NCBI GenBank assembly: GCA_001898225.1
Contig: MKTJ01000004.1
Coordinates: 1-64,000, forward strand
DNA from: Chloroflexi bacterium 54-19
GTDB taxonomy: Bacteria; Chloroflexota; Chloroflexia; Chloroheliales; Chloroheliaceae
Direction of reading: 5' to 3'
DNA length: 64,000 bases
Program-made: the position numbers and the translations under genes
Shown: positions 9,088-19,605 of the stretch, in pieces
How positions within the stretch are numbered: the stretch's first letter is position 1
Layout of the letters: every line of letters begins with the position of its first letter
Notes under the pieces: model-generated
What the model saw: the letters and a program-made list of their open reading frames with translations, nothing else
What the model was told of the DNA's origin: nothing
Databases searched by the model: none

Positions 9088-10026
9088 TTATTTACCAAAT
9101 TTAGCGGCAACTTCGGTGGCCTTAGCTTTGAGTTCGGTTCCCTGGATGAGTGGCAGCAGTTCGAGGATTATCTCCCTTTTGAGTGGGTCTTTTTCGCTCT
9201 TTACTCTCTCCAGGAACCCGGCCAGCAGTCCGGTTTTATTGCCGGTGATAACCGCCAGGGCTACGTAGCGGTAGAGTTCGAAACTGCCGGTTGTAGCCAG
9301 GAACGAGGTGAAGACATCGCTGAAGTTCGCGCCGTGGGGATGGGCCAGCAGCAGGTCGAACAGGCCGAGCAGCACAATTTCGGAGCCGTTATAGCGATAA
9401 ACTTCGACCAGTTTCGCCAGTAGATTCTCCGGTAAACGTTCCAGGCCGCGCAGACAGGCTGCCACCACTTCCGGGGCTTTATCGTTGGTACCGACCAGGT
9501 ACTGGTAGAGCGGCAGAGTTATAGCCTGGGCGGCCAGGATTTTGGCGGCGGTCAGGGCCGGTTCGCCCGACATTTCAGAGGTAGCCCGGTCCACCAGCAG
9601 TTTGACGGCGTAATAGCTCGCCAGCCTTTCGTCAAGGTCGTTCATGAGCGAGAGGGCCAGCGCCCGCAGTTCAGCCCCCTCGGCGTCGTGGCGGGAAGGC
9701 ATCGGTTCGTAGGTCAGGGCCGCGCCTTCGACCAGGGGCAGGTCGGTGTGGCGAGCTACCGGGCGCAAGGCACGCAGCAGTGCTGCCCGTAAATACATGC
9801 CGGGGTCGCGCCGGGGTCCGTTTTCCGCTAACTGGTGGTAGAGTTCCACCAGCAGGGGATGGTTTTCGGGGTCGGGAAAGTCCTGCAACACCCGCAAGGC
9901 CGCTTCCAGGGCCTGTTTGTCTTTCTCGGTCTGGAGCAGGTGGCGGGCGTAGGCAGCCTGTTCGGCGGGTTCATCGGCCAGGGCGCGCAGTCGTCGCAGC
10001 AGGGTTTCACCGGAATTCTTTGGCAA
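9088..10026 (-). CDS. Helical-repeat (HEAT-like) protein of unknown function
   Basis: This 312-residue protein is almost wholly alpha-helical, with repeated Leu/Ala-rich helix pairs such as LRRLRALADEPAEQAAYARHL and LVEVYRYNGSEIVLLGLFDLL (quoted as examples). The pattern fits HEAT or TPR-type superhelical scaffolds that bind partner proteins. There is no signal peptide, membrane helix or catalytic motif. The start is TTG at 10026, with AAAGGAG seven bases upstream; no closer ATG exists. It lies alone on the minus strand between repeat element A and the structured leader region of the next operon. Confidence 0.65.
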   Translation of the reverse strand: MPKNSGETLLRRLRALADEPAEQAAYARHLLQTEKDKQALEAALRVLQDFPDPENHPLLVELYHQLAENGPRRDPGMYLRAALLRALRPVARHTDLPLVEGAALTYEPMPSRHDAEGAELRALALSLMNDLDERLASYYAVKLLVDRATSEMSGEPALTAAKILAAQAITLPLYQYLVGTNDKAPEVVAACLRGLERLPENLLAKLVEVYRYNGSEIVLLGLFDLLLAHPHGANFSDVFTSFLATTGSFELYRYVALAVITGNKTGLLAGFLERVKSEKDPLKREIILELLPLIQGTELKAKATEVAAKFGK

Positions 10027-10168
10027 GCCGTTTCTCCTTTGTCTTTTTCAGGGGCAAGTCACTGTTTTAATCAAAGTATCTTATCTTAAAAAACTCCCCG
10101 AAGTGCGTATGTATAAGTGAGAAAATTTTGAAAAAATTCCTGAAAGCGCATTTTCAAAACTGGTGTAA

Positions 10169-10192
10169 ATTTTAACCTGGATTTTAACCTGG
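10169..10192 (+). promoter_or_regulatory. Tandem 12-bp direct repeat
   Basis: Two back-to-back identical copies of a 12-mer (ATTTTAACCTGG at 10169-10180 and 10181-10192) lie just upstream of the structured leader of the Mug/GH38-like operon. The spacing of about one helical turn suggests an operator. No regulator is identified. Confidence 0.45.
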
Positions 10193-10197
10193 GCCTG

Positions 10198-10304
10198 TTA
10201 GGATAGTGCCGGATAAGAAAACTTATCCATTCCGGGTGGCGGAGGGGCGCGGTTCATAACCAAACCAGCCCACCCAAAACTCTTTCACATACCTCAAACC
10301 CTAA
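10198..10304 (+). ncRNA. Candidate structured leader RNA (riboswitch/attenuator-like)
   Basis: The sequence can form a closing helix (TTAGG 10198-10202 with CCTAA 10300-10304). It encloses a perfect 7-bp hairpin with AAAA loop (10211-10228) and a second arm (GGGTGG 10234-10239 with CCACCC 10270-10275) capped by GGTT/AACC (10251-10261). An intrinsic terminator follows at 10322-10351, before the Mug gene. Aptamer-like domain plus terminator plus gene is the architecture of transcription-attenuating riboswitches. I do not recognise a known class, and an independent small RNA is equally possible. Confidence 0.4.
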
Positions 10305-10321
10305 TTGCATAGACACCACAC

Positions 10322-10351
10322 GACCGCTTCTAAGTTAGGCGGTCTTTTTTT
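10322..10351 (+). terminator. Intrinsic terminator upstream of Mug gene
   Basis: The stem GACCGC (10322-10327) / GCGGTC (10339-10344) is followed by seven Ts. No plus-strand gene precedes it, so it must end a leader or small RNA transcript. Confidence 0.7.
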
Positions 10352-10417
10352 GATTATCCGACAGCGGTGGGTTATCATGGGAGGGTGAAACCTGGAAGAA
10401 GCCGAAGCGAGGAAGCC

Positions 10418-10945
10418 ATGAGCGTAGCCCCTGACCATTTGCCGGATATCCTGGCGGAAAATTTAGACCTGCTTATTGTCGGATTTAATCCTTCCCTGGT
10501 GTCCTGGGCTAACGGTCACCATTATGCCAACCCGGTCAACAATTTCTACCGGCTGCTTTTCAAGGCCGGGCTGACCCCGCGCCTCCTGAAGCCGGAAGAA
10601 GATGGGTTGCTTCCCAGGTTCGGCATCGGGCTGACCAATTTCGTGGTGGATATGCCTTCCGCCAACGAAACCGCCGTCCCGGTCAGTGTTTACCGGGCCA
10701 GCGTCAAAATCCTGGAAGAAAAGGTGGTCCGGCTCCAACCGAAAGTGGTCAGTTTTAACGGCCTGAAGCTTTACAACTATTACTTCGGGCGCAAGCTGGC
10801 GAGAATGGGTTTGCAGACCGAAACGGTCGGGGGTCACCCCCTTTTTGTGACTCCCAGCAGCAGCGGCGCGGCCAACATGTATTTCGAGGAACGCCAGCAG
10901 CTTTATAACGAATTAAAATTTTTTGTAGACACTCTAAAAGGGTAA
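10418..10945 (+). CDS. mug: Mismatch-specific uracil/thymine-DNA glycosylase, Mug/TDG family
   Basis: This 175-residue DNA-repair enzyme would remove uracil from G:U mismatches. It carries the family's first motif as GFNPS (Asn24, equivalent to the catalytic Asn of Mug and TDG). HHYANPVNNFYRLLFKAGL follows, aligning with the GHHF-NP-N-FW segment that contacts the lesion. A late TPSSSGAAN takes the place of the NPSGLSR insertion loop. I chose ATG 10418 (GAGG five bases upstream); an in-frame GTG at 10367 would add 17 residues with no homology. It is separated by four bases from the GH38-like gene, so the two are co-transcribed although functionally unrelated. Confidence 0.82.
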   Translation: MSVAPDHLPDILAENLDLLIVGFNPSLVSWANGHHYANPVNNFYRLLFKAGLTPRLLKPEEDGLLPRFGIGLTNFVVDMPSANETAVPVSVYRASVKILEEKVVRLQPKVVSFNGLKLYNYYFGRKLARMGLQTETVGGHPLFVTPSSSGAANMYFEERQQLYNELKFFVDTLKG

Positions 10946-10949
10946 AGAA

Positions 10950-12983
10950 ATGCTTGAACTGGAACCACAGGTTAAAGAAGTAGACCTGATTTTCAAGACG
11001 CACCTGGACATCGGCTTTACCGATTATGCCCGTAACGTGGTCAATAATTATTTTACCGGGTTTATCCCGCAGGCCCTCAAAGTTTCCCGCCAGTTGCGGG
11101 AGGAAAATCGCCCTGAACGCTTTATCTGGACGACCGGGTCGTGGCTGATTTACGAATTCCTGGAAAAAGCGCCCCCCGCCCGCCGGGCCGAACTGGAAGC
11201 CGCTATCGAGGCCGGGGACATCAGGTGGCACGGCCTCCCCTTCACGACCCACTCGGAACTGCTCGATAGCTCACTTTTCGAGTTCGGCCTTTCTCTTTCG
11301 CAGGAGCTTGACCGGCGCTTTGGCAAGAAAACCATCGCCGCCAAGATGACCGATGTGCCGGGTCACACCCGCAGCATCGTGCCGTTACTGGCTGCTGCCG
11401 GGATTGAATTTTTACATATCGGAGTGAACCCGGCTTCGACCCCGCCCGATGTGCCGCCGGTCTTTGTCTGGCGCGACCAGTTAAGCCATAGTGACGTAAT
11501 CGTAATTTACCAGAAAGGGAGTTATGGCGACCTGACGGTGGTGCCGGGCCTTGATGCTGCTATCGCTTTCGCCCACACCGTCGATAACCTGGGGCCGCAG
11601 TCGCCGGACGAGATTATCCACGAATACGATAAAATGCGTCAAAAATTCCCCGGTGCTATTCTGCGGGCTTCCACCATGGACGACTACGCCCTTAAACTGC
11701 GGACGGTTAAGGGCAGTTTGCCGGTAATAAATGCCGAACTTGGCGATACCTGGATTCACGGGGCGGGCAGCGACCCGAAGAAAATTGCCCAATACCGGGA
11801 ACTGGCGCGGTTGCGCCGGGCCTGGCTGGCCGAAGCGGCCCCGGCCTCTGCCGCCGCCATCAAGTCGTTCAGCCGCTCCCTGATGCTGGTCCCCGAACAT
11901 ACCTGGGGCCTGGACGAAAAGACCTACCTGGCCGATACGACCAATTATGCCCCGGCGGACCTGCGGGTGGCTCGCGAGACCTTGCCCAAGTTCAAGAAGT
12001 TCGAAGAATCGTGGGACGAGCAGCGCGCTTACATAACCGAGGCCGTCGCCGCCCTGGAAGGAACGCCTTTAGCCGGGGAAGCCCAGGCCGCCCTGGCGAA
12101 AATCGAGCCGCAGCGCCCGGACCTGGCCGGTTTTGAACCTATCTCGGACTTTACAAAGGTCTTCGAAACCACTCACTTTGAGGTCGGTTTCGACGGGCAG
12201 ACCGGGGCGATTAACCGTTTGGTCCGCAAGGATGGCGGGCGGAATTGGGCCGGGTCCGACAACCGGATGGGTCTTTTCCAATACGAAACTTTCTCGGCCC
12301 AGGATTACAAACGCTTCTGGGACCAATATATCATCAACAAGGACGACCCGAACACAAGCTGGTGGGCTATCCAGGACTTTACCAAACCGGGCATGGAGAA
12401 AGACGGTGCGCCGGAACATACCCGTTGGGAAGCCTCCCTGGTGAAGGGCTTCTGGAACGCCGCCCCGGCAGAACCTCGGTTTTTGTTCGAACTGACTCTG
12501 CCGGAAGCGGCTTTTGAAAAATACGGTGGCCCGAAAGAGCTCTGGCTGGGTATAACTTTCCCGGCAGACCGCCCTTCGGTGGAGTTCGAACTGCAATGGT
12601 TCGGCAAACCGGCGACCCGCCTGCCCGAAGCGGCCTGGTTCTCTTTCAACCCGGCAGCAAATCCCGCCCTGATGGACTGGGAGCTTGAAAAGATGGGCCG
12701 GTTGGTCTCGCCCCTGGAGGTCATTCCCGATGGCAACCGCCACCTGCATGGGGTCAGCGATGGTGGGGTCTTCCTTTTCGAGGAAAACGCCCGTTTGTTA
12801 CAAATTCAAAGTCTCGACGCGCCCCTGGTGGCTCCCGGCGACCCCTCGTTGCTCGATTTCAATAACGAGCAGCCCCGACTCGAACACGGGATGCATTTCA
12901 ACCTTTACAACAACGTCTGGGGTACTAACTTTGCGATGTGGTACGACGAGGACTCGCGTTTCCGGTTCTCGCTCAATTTCTAA
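10950..12983 (+). CDS. GH38-like / DUF5054 glycoside hydrolase
   Basis: This 677-residue protein is predicted to be cytosolic, without signal peptide. The N-terminus, VDLIFKTHLDIGFTDYA, matches the HxD metal-binding opening of the GH38 alpha-mannosidase barrel. AKMTDVPGHTRSIVPLL and HTWGLDEKTY add further barrel motifs of the DUF5054 group. The C-terminal half (from about 400) is a beta-rich domain. Family knowledge points to zinc-dependent retaining alpha-mannosidases, but DUF5054 proteins are uncharacterised, so specificity is open. ATG 10950 lies four bases after the Mug stop codon. A strong terminator follows. Confidence 0.8.
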   Translation: MLELEPQVKEVDLIFKTHLDIGFTDYARNVVNNYFTGFIPQALKVSRQLREENRPERFIWTTGSWLIYEFLEKAPPARRAELEAAIEAGDIRWHGLPFTTHSELLDSSLFEFGLSLSQELDRRFGKKTIAAKMTDVPGHTRSIVPLLAAAGIEFLHIGVNPASTPPDVPPVFVWRDQLSHSDVIVIYQKGSYGDLTVVPGLDAAIAFAHTVDNLGPQSPDEIIHEYDKMRQKFPGAILRASTMDDYALKLRTVKGSLPVINAELGDTWIHGAGSDPKKIAQYRELARLRRAWLAEAAPASAAAIKSFSRSLMLVPEHTWGLDEKTYLADTTNYAPADLRVARETLPKFKKFEESWDEQRAYITEAVAALEGTPLAGEAQAALAKIEPQRPDLAGFEPISDFTKVFETTHFEVGFDGQTGAINRLVRKDGGRNWAGSDNRMGLFQYETFSAQDYKRFWDQYIINKDDPNTSWWAIQDFTKPGMEKDGAPEHTRWEASLVKGFWNAAPAEPRFLFELTLPEAAFEKYGGPKELWLGITFPADRPSVEFELQWFGKPATRLPEAAWFSFNPAANPALMDWELEKMGRLVSPLEVIPDGNRHLHGVSDGGVFLFEENARLLQIQSLDAPLVAPGDPSLLDFNNEQPRLEHGMHFNLYNNVWGTNFAMWYDEDSRFRFSLNF

Positions 12984-13017
12984 TTTCCTGGAATAACTTT
13001 CCAGGATAAATAATTAG

Positions 13018-13054
13018 CCCCGGCCTGAATTTTTGGGCCGGGGTCTTTATTTTT
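13018..13054 (+). terminator. Intrinsic terminator of mug operon
   Basis: A perfect 8-bp GC stem (13018-13025 / 13036-13043) is followed by TCTTTATTTTT, 34 bp after the GH38-like stop codon. A smaller hairpin (12987-13005) precedes it. Confidence 0.8.
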
Positions 13055-13226
13055 AAATCGTTGGCCCCTGACTTGCTTATTGTTAGCCTGTAGTGAAGGA
13101 AAAGCTAAAACCAGATTAGCGGCTTTACCTTCAAAAAATTAAAGGTATGAATTTGGAAATATGGCTGGGAGCAGCCGGGCCGGGAAAAGTTGGGTTCCGG
13201 TCTTTAAGACAAGGGAGGATTTCGAA

Positions 13227-13778
13227 ATGGCTACCACTAAAGCAGCGACGGTTACGGCATCGGACGCAATTGACCTTTTGGTCCAGGACCACGATAAGGT
13301 CGAAAATATGTTTACCCGGATTGAGCAGGGCGTGAGCAAGGAAACCGCCCAGGAGCTATTTACCACGATTTATCACGAGCTTACCCTGCACGCGATTGTC
13401 GAGGAGCAGATTTTTTACCCGGCGGTCGCCCAAAAACCTTCGTTCAAAGATTTGCTAAAGGACGCTTTTAGCGAACATGCCGAGGTCAAACAGCAGTTGG
13501 GCGATATTTCTTACCTCGAACCGGCTTCGGCGGAGTGGACCAAAATGATGGGCAAGGTCTGGAAGGAACTTCAACATCACATCAATGACGAGGAAGAAAA
13601 ACTTTTCCCGAAAGTCCGCGAGGAGTTTACCGAGAAAGAGCTAAAGGCGCTGGCCGGGGAACTTGAAGAAGGCAAGCACAGCAAACTCGATAGCGAACTG
13701 CTGAGCATGCCGCTGGGTTTTGCTAAAGAAGCAAAGGAAAAGAAAACCAGCACCCACACCAGGGCCAAAGCCAGCTAG
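13227..13778 (+). CDS. Hemerythrin HHE-domain protein
   Basis: This 183-residue cytosolic protein folds as a four-helix bundle that binds a di-iron (or other metal) site for O2, NO or iron sensing and storage. The expected ligands are visible: VQDHDKVE (His), IYHELTLHAIVEEQIFYP (two His and a Glu), SEHAEVK (His) and LQHHINDEEEKLFP (His and Glu). A Lys/Thr-rich tail (KEAKEKKTSTHTRAKAS) may bind nucleic acid or be unstructured. ATG 13227 has GGGAGG eight bases upstream; the frame extends to 13161 but without a ribosome site. It is a single-gene unit closed by a terminator. Confidence 0.9.
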   Translation: MATTKAATVTASDAIDLLVQDHDKVENMFTRIEQGVSKETAQELFTTIYHELTLHAIVEEQIFYPAVAQKPSFKDLLKDAFSEHAEVKQQLGDISYLEPASAEWTKMMGKVWKELQHHINDEEEKLFPKVREEFTEKELKALAGELEEGKHSKLDSELLSMPLGFAKEAKEKKTSTHTRAKAS

Positions 13779-13802
13779 AATTTTTAGGTTTACGTTAGAT
13801 AT

Positions 13803-13839
13803 GAGCCATCCCTAATTTTGTATTGGGGATGGCTCTTTT
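13803..13839 (+). terminator. Intrinsic terminator of hemerythrin gene
   Basis: A perfect 10-bp stem (13803-13812 / 13826-13835) is followed by TTTT, 25 bp after the stop codon. Confidence 0.8.
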
Positions 13840-13973
13840 GGTTAGTGATGGCCTAATCCTGCCGGGCGGGCAAAGTAAAAAGAATTGGGTCTTCCCTGTA
13901 GGCCCCCCAGAGCTTAAACTGAAAAAGTATTGAAATTGGCTAATGGCCGGAGTATAAAAGCAAAGGGGTAAAA

Positions 13974-16706
<2,733 letters not shown>

Positions 16707-16812
16707 GTATTACGGCAAGGTTATATGGCCGGGCTAGATTTGGGATTATAAAAACTGGCAGTGATTGGATATAAAAGGGTTTGTTGACAGAAGTCGAAAG
16801 GATTGGCTAAAA

Positions 16813-16968
16813 ATGCTTTCCATTTTGTACGTTATCGCGGTAATTCTGATTGTTTTATGGCTGATTGGGTTGGTAGCGAATATCGCCGGTGGTTTCATCC
16901 ACTTGTTGCTGGTTATCGCCCTTATCATTATCGTTTACAATCTGATTACCGGGCGCACACGGGTATAG
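16813..16968 (+). CDS. Small hydrophobic membrane protein, lmo0937 family
   Basis: This 51-residue protein begins MLSILYVIAVILIVLWLIG, has a central NIAGGFIHLLLVIA and ends YNLITGR. That is the full pattern of the lmo0937 family (two short membrane helices with a GG turn). Members are widespread, often stress-induced, and of unknown function. I use ATG 16813 because AAAGGA lies ten bases upstream and the family starts there; the upstream in-frame start at 16765 would add a polar extension. It follows the GH63-like gene by 106 bp and has its own terminator. Confidence 0.8.
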   Translation: MLSILYVIAVILIVLWLIGLVANIAGGFIHLLLVIALIIIVYNLITGRTRV

Positions 16969-16989
16969 CTTTCCCCAAATAAACTAAAG

Positions 16990-17014
16990 GGCGGGTCTTT
17001 TGGCCCGCCTTTTT
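16990..17014 (+). terminator. Intrinsic terminator
   Basis: The stem GGCGGG (16990-16995) / CCCGCC (17004-17009) is followed by five Ts, 21 bp after the lmo0937-like gene. It also separates that gene from the convergent DUF1254 gene. Confidence 0.85.
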
Positions 17015-17092
17015 GATTCTATAATCTTGATTCCGGCTTTTCAAACCGGGCCTGGTAATTATTGCCGGTGGATTGGCTATCCTGCCGGTGTG

Positions 17093-18337
17093 TTATTGGC
17101 TCAAAGGGGTAAGCTGTATCTGTTTCGCAAGGTTGTAAGCGTTTGGGAGATCGCTGTCATTCTCAACAAAAACGCGACCGAGCAGGAGCACCGCATTATT
17201 CGGCGAGGCTATCTGCGCTATTCCTCCCGGCAACTGTCCCCGCCAGGCCGGTGCCGTAATGAGATAGTCCCCGGCCCCGGTTCCGGTGGTGCGTTTGCCG
17301 ACGTAGGCAAAGTTAGTGTTGTTAGCCGGGTTCGTGAATTGCACACTGTAATAGCGCCCGGTCATTTCCGGCACATGCAAGATTTGGGGTCCTTTTTTGA
17401 GGTCTAGCCAGCCGCCCGTAAGGAGGGTATCCCGGTTCACGCCGGTAGTCAATAGTTTCGAGCCTGAGGTGGGTCCGTGTAAGGGGTCAGCAAAAAGCGC
17501 TTGGGGCTCTGTATAAAGGGTATTGACCGGAACAGGACCTTCACCGAACCCCTGAACGAGGAATGCCATTTTGAAGGCGTACATAAGAAGGCGCGGCCAG
17601 AAGTAGATGAAAAGGAAACAGGCCCCGACGGTAATCAGACCGACCGTGAGCAGGTTCCGCTCCAAATTATTTTGCGCCAGATAAATTAATGCCACTACAC
17701 CGAGGAGCTCCGCTACGAGCCGGAGCGAACCGACCGAAGGCAGGTGAAGATGATTGGAACGAGCGGTCGTTTCACTTTCGACGACCGGTGGCACCTTATA
17801 GCTGCCATCAAGAATGGCGGTGCCGGGTATATATACCCGCAGCCAGAGGATGAAGTTGCCTACCGGGGCGGGCAACCAGTTGGATTCACGACCTGCCGGG
17901 GCGGCGTTCTGAATGTAAATGTCGATAGAACCGTCGGGATTCGGTACGAGGCCAGTCCGATTACTCACACTGTACCGGTTAATCGGATTTGGTACAAAGC
18001 GATTTCTTGCATCGCCCATGGTCAGCGACCAGAAGGCGTCGTTAGGCGGGAGACCGCCGGGCGGGAAGTGGAGGTTGTAGGAGTGCTGGCCGTTGAGAGT
18101 ATGCCCTGCGCCATCTGAGCGTGTTTTCCAATACATCGCCTCTTGCGGCACGTTTACCGGGCCAGGAAATACCAGGGATTGCGCTGCTCGCAACCACATG
18201 TTGGTGCCGGGTAGGCCGCAGCCGTAAATGGTAATCCAGCCGTTTACCCTTGTGGATTTGATTCTCGCGATAATTTGGACCGTGATAAAAGCCAGTACTC
18301 CCCCGAAGATGATGCCTTGCCCTACACCTGTACCCAT
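17093..18337 (-). CDS. DUF1214-DUF1254 fusion membrane protein
   Basis: This 414-residue protein joins two domains usually seen as separate small neighbours or in the opposite order. Residues 1-195 hold an N-terminal membrane helix, GPVNVPQEAMYWKT and PPGGLPPNDAFWSLTMGDA: a DUF1214 domain. Residues 205-262 form two or three membrane helices. Residues 270-414 (NTLYTEPQALFADP, GWLDLKKGPQILHVPE, GRYYSVQFTNP) are a DUF1254 domain. Function is unknown; the domains form beta-rich lobes. I see no frame break, so the fusion appears genuine. The start at 18337 is an ATG (MGTGVGQ) with no strong ribosome site. It lies 89 bp after the MaoC gene on the same strand. Confidence 0.78.
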   Translation of the reverse strand: MGTGVGQGIIFGGVLAFITVQIIARIKSTRVNGWITIYGCGLPGTNMWLRAAQSLVFPGPVNVPQEAMYWKTRSDGAGHTLNGQHSYNLHFPPGGLPPNDAFWSLTMGDARNRFVPNPINRYSVSNRTGLVPNPDGSIDIYIQNAAPAGRESNWLPAPVGNFILWLRVYIPGTAILDGSYKVPPVVESETTARSNHLHLPSVGSLRLVAELLGVVALIYLAQNNLERNLLTVGLITVGACFLFIYFWPRLLMYAFKMAFLVQGFGEGPVPVNTLYTEPQALFADPLHGPTSGSKLLTTGVNRDTLLTGGWLDLKKGPQILHVPEMTGRYYSVQFTNPANNTNFAYVGKRTTGTGAGDYLITAPAWRGQLPGGIAQIASPNNAVLLLGRVFVENDSDLPNAYNLAKQIQLTPLSQ

Positions 18338-18426
18338 TGTTCCCGCTCCACAATTTTGAACAAATCTTTACGACCTGCGGTGCCTATAAGTTGTGACTGA
18401 GCTAGGGTTTTTATGTGTGCCTGTTA

Positions 18427-18882
18427 TTATTCGCCTTCAGGTTGGGGATGCCGCCCGAAAAAGTTGGTGGCGACCAGCGTCATGACAACTTCCCCGGCCT
18501 GGTTCCGGCCTTCCCAGCGATGCTTGACGATGCCCATGTTTGGGCGGCTGCTCGAAGGACGCGTTTCGAGGATGACCGTCCGGGCCGAAATGGTGTCGCC
18601 GGGATAGACCGGCTTTAGCCAGCGCAGGTTTTCCACGCCGGGCGAACCCATGCTGTCGGTCTCTTTCAGGACCGTGTCTGCGAACATCCGCATGATGATG
18701 GCCCCGGTATGCCAACCGCTGGCCGCCAGCCCGCCAAAGAGCGAGGCCTTTCCCATCTCGTGGTCGAGATGGAAAGGCTGGGGGTCGTACTCGCGGGCGA
18801 AAGCGATAATTTCCGGTTCATTTAGCTGGCGCGAGCCCAGTTCGATGACCTGGCCTTCTTCGAAATCCTCAAAATATCTCAT
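18427..18882 (-). CDS. MaoC-like (R)-hydratase / hot-dog dehydratase
   Basis: This 151-residue single hot-dog protein would hydrate enoyl-CoA or dehydrate hydroxyacyl-CoA. The family hydratase motif appears as FAREYDPQPFHLDHE, containing the catalytic Asp and His, then SLFGGLAASGWHTGAIIMRM. The length is typical. It is cytosolic. GAGGGA lies ten bases before ATG 18882. It is 24 bp from the DUF4149-like gene upstream and probably co-transcribed. It could serve fatty-acid or branched-chain acyl-CoA breakdown together with the acyl-CoA dehydrogenase at 27327. Confidence 0.88.
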   Translation of the reverse strand: MRYFEDFEEGQVIELGSRQLNEPEIIAFAREYDPQPFHLDHEMGKASLFGGLAASGWHTGAIIMRMFADTVLKETDSMGSPGVENLRWLKPVYPGDTISARTVILETRPSSSRPNMGIVKHRWEGRNQAGEVVMTLVATNFFGRHPQPEGE

Positions 18883-18906
18883 CGGTCTGCTTATCCCTCG
18901 TCTCGC

Positions 18907-19485
18907 CTAGTTCTGGCCGGAGCGGGCCAGTTCGGGGTCGCGCTGGGCCGAAGGAGCCGTTTTCCCGGAAGCCGCGCTTTTGCCGGAATTTAGCTGGTAG
19001 TAGGCGATAACCGACACGACCAGCCAGGCCAGCCCGATAAACAGCACCGCCGAAAGCAGGTTGGAGGCCAGTTTGTGGAGGTTGTCAATGTCGAGACGGG
19101 GCTGGTCGGTAACGGCGTAATCGTCGAGCGGTTTGGGCAGGGCGTTTTGCAACTCTTGCATACGAACCAGCACGAAGCTAAACCCGGCCAGCAGCACCAG
19201 CATCAGGGCCGGGCCAATCAACCGCAGGCTCAGCCAGAGATTTTTAACCCGGCTCATTCTCAGGTCCACGATATTGCAGACCAGCAGCACGGCGGCGCAA
19301 GCGAGGGCGAACCAGAGCCAGATACCCAGGATATTCCCAAAAGTCTTCCCGGCCAAATCCCGCGAGGCTATCGTCTTAAAAAGGGCCGGGGCTACCATCG
19401 CACCCAGGGTTAGCATGCTCCCTTCCAGCAGCGCAAAAGCCAGGATTTGCAGGCCGCCCACCGCCACCGCCAATTTCTTACCCAT
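18907..19485 (-). CDS. DUF4149-like membrane protein
   Basis: This 192-residue protein has four membrane helices: residues ~5-35, 52-72, 84-108 and 140-165. The first helix pattern, EGSMLTLGAMVAPALFKTI, and the following RDLAGKTFGNIL fit DUF4149/TMEM205-type proteins, whose function is unknown. The C-terminal tail is polar (Ser/Lys/Ala). AAGGA lies upstream of ATG 19485. It is the first gene of a likely three-gene minus-strand run with MaoC and the DUF1214-DUF1254 fusion. Confidence 0.6.
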   Translation of the reverse strand: MGKKLAVAVGGLQILAFALLEGSMLTLGAMVAPALFKTIASRDLAGKTFGNILGIWLWFALACAAVLLVCNIVDLRMSRVKNLWLSLRLIGPALMLVLLAGFSFVLVRMQELQNALPKPLDDYAVTDQPRLDIDNLHKLASNLLSAVLFIGLAWLVVSVIAYYQLNSGKSAASGKTAPSAQRDPELARSGQN

Positions 19486-19605
19486 AATTTAAGCAGTCCT
19501 TATCTTTCCAGGAATAAGTTTTTAAGCACATTTCTTTACTATGATACTCTTTCCGGCGAAAAAATAAACCGTTTGCGGCTAAGAAAACGGTTAAACCGGC
19601 CCAAA

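Noticed and set aside
13930..13958. TTGAAA-17-TATAAA promoter-like pair before the GH63-like gene
   Set aside because: Transcription would begin inside the AAAGGGG ribosome site, so this pair is unlikely to drive the gene.
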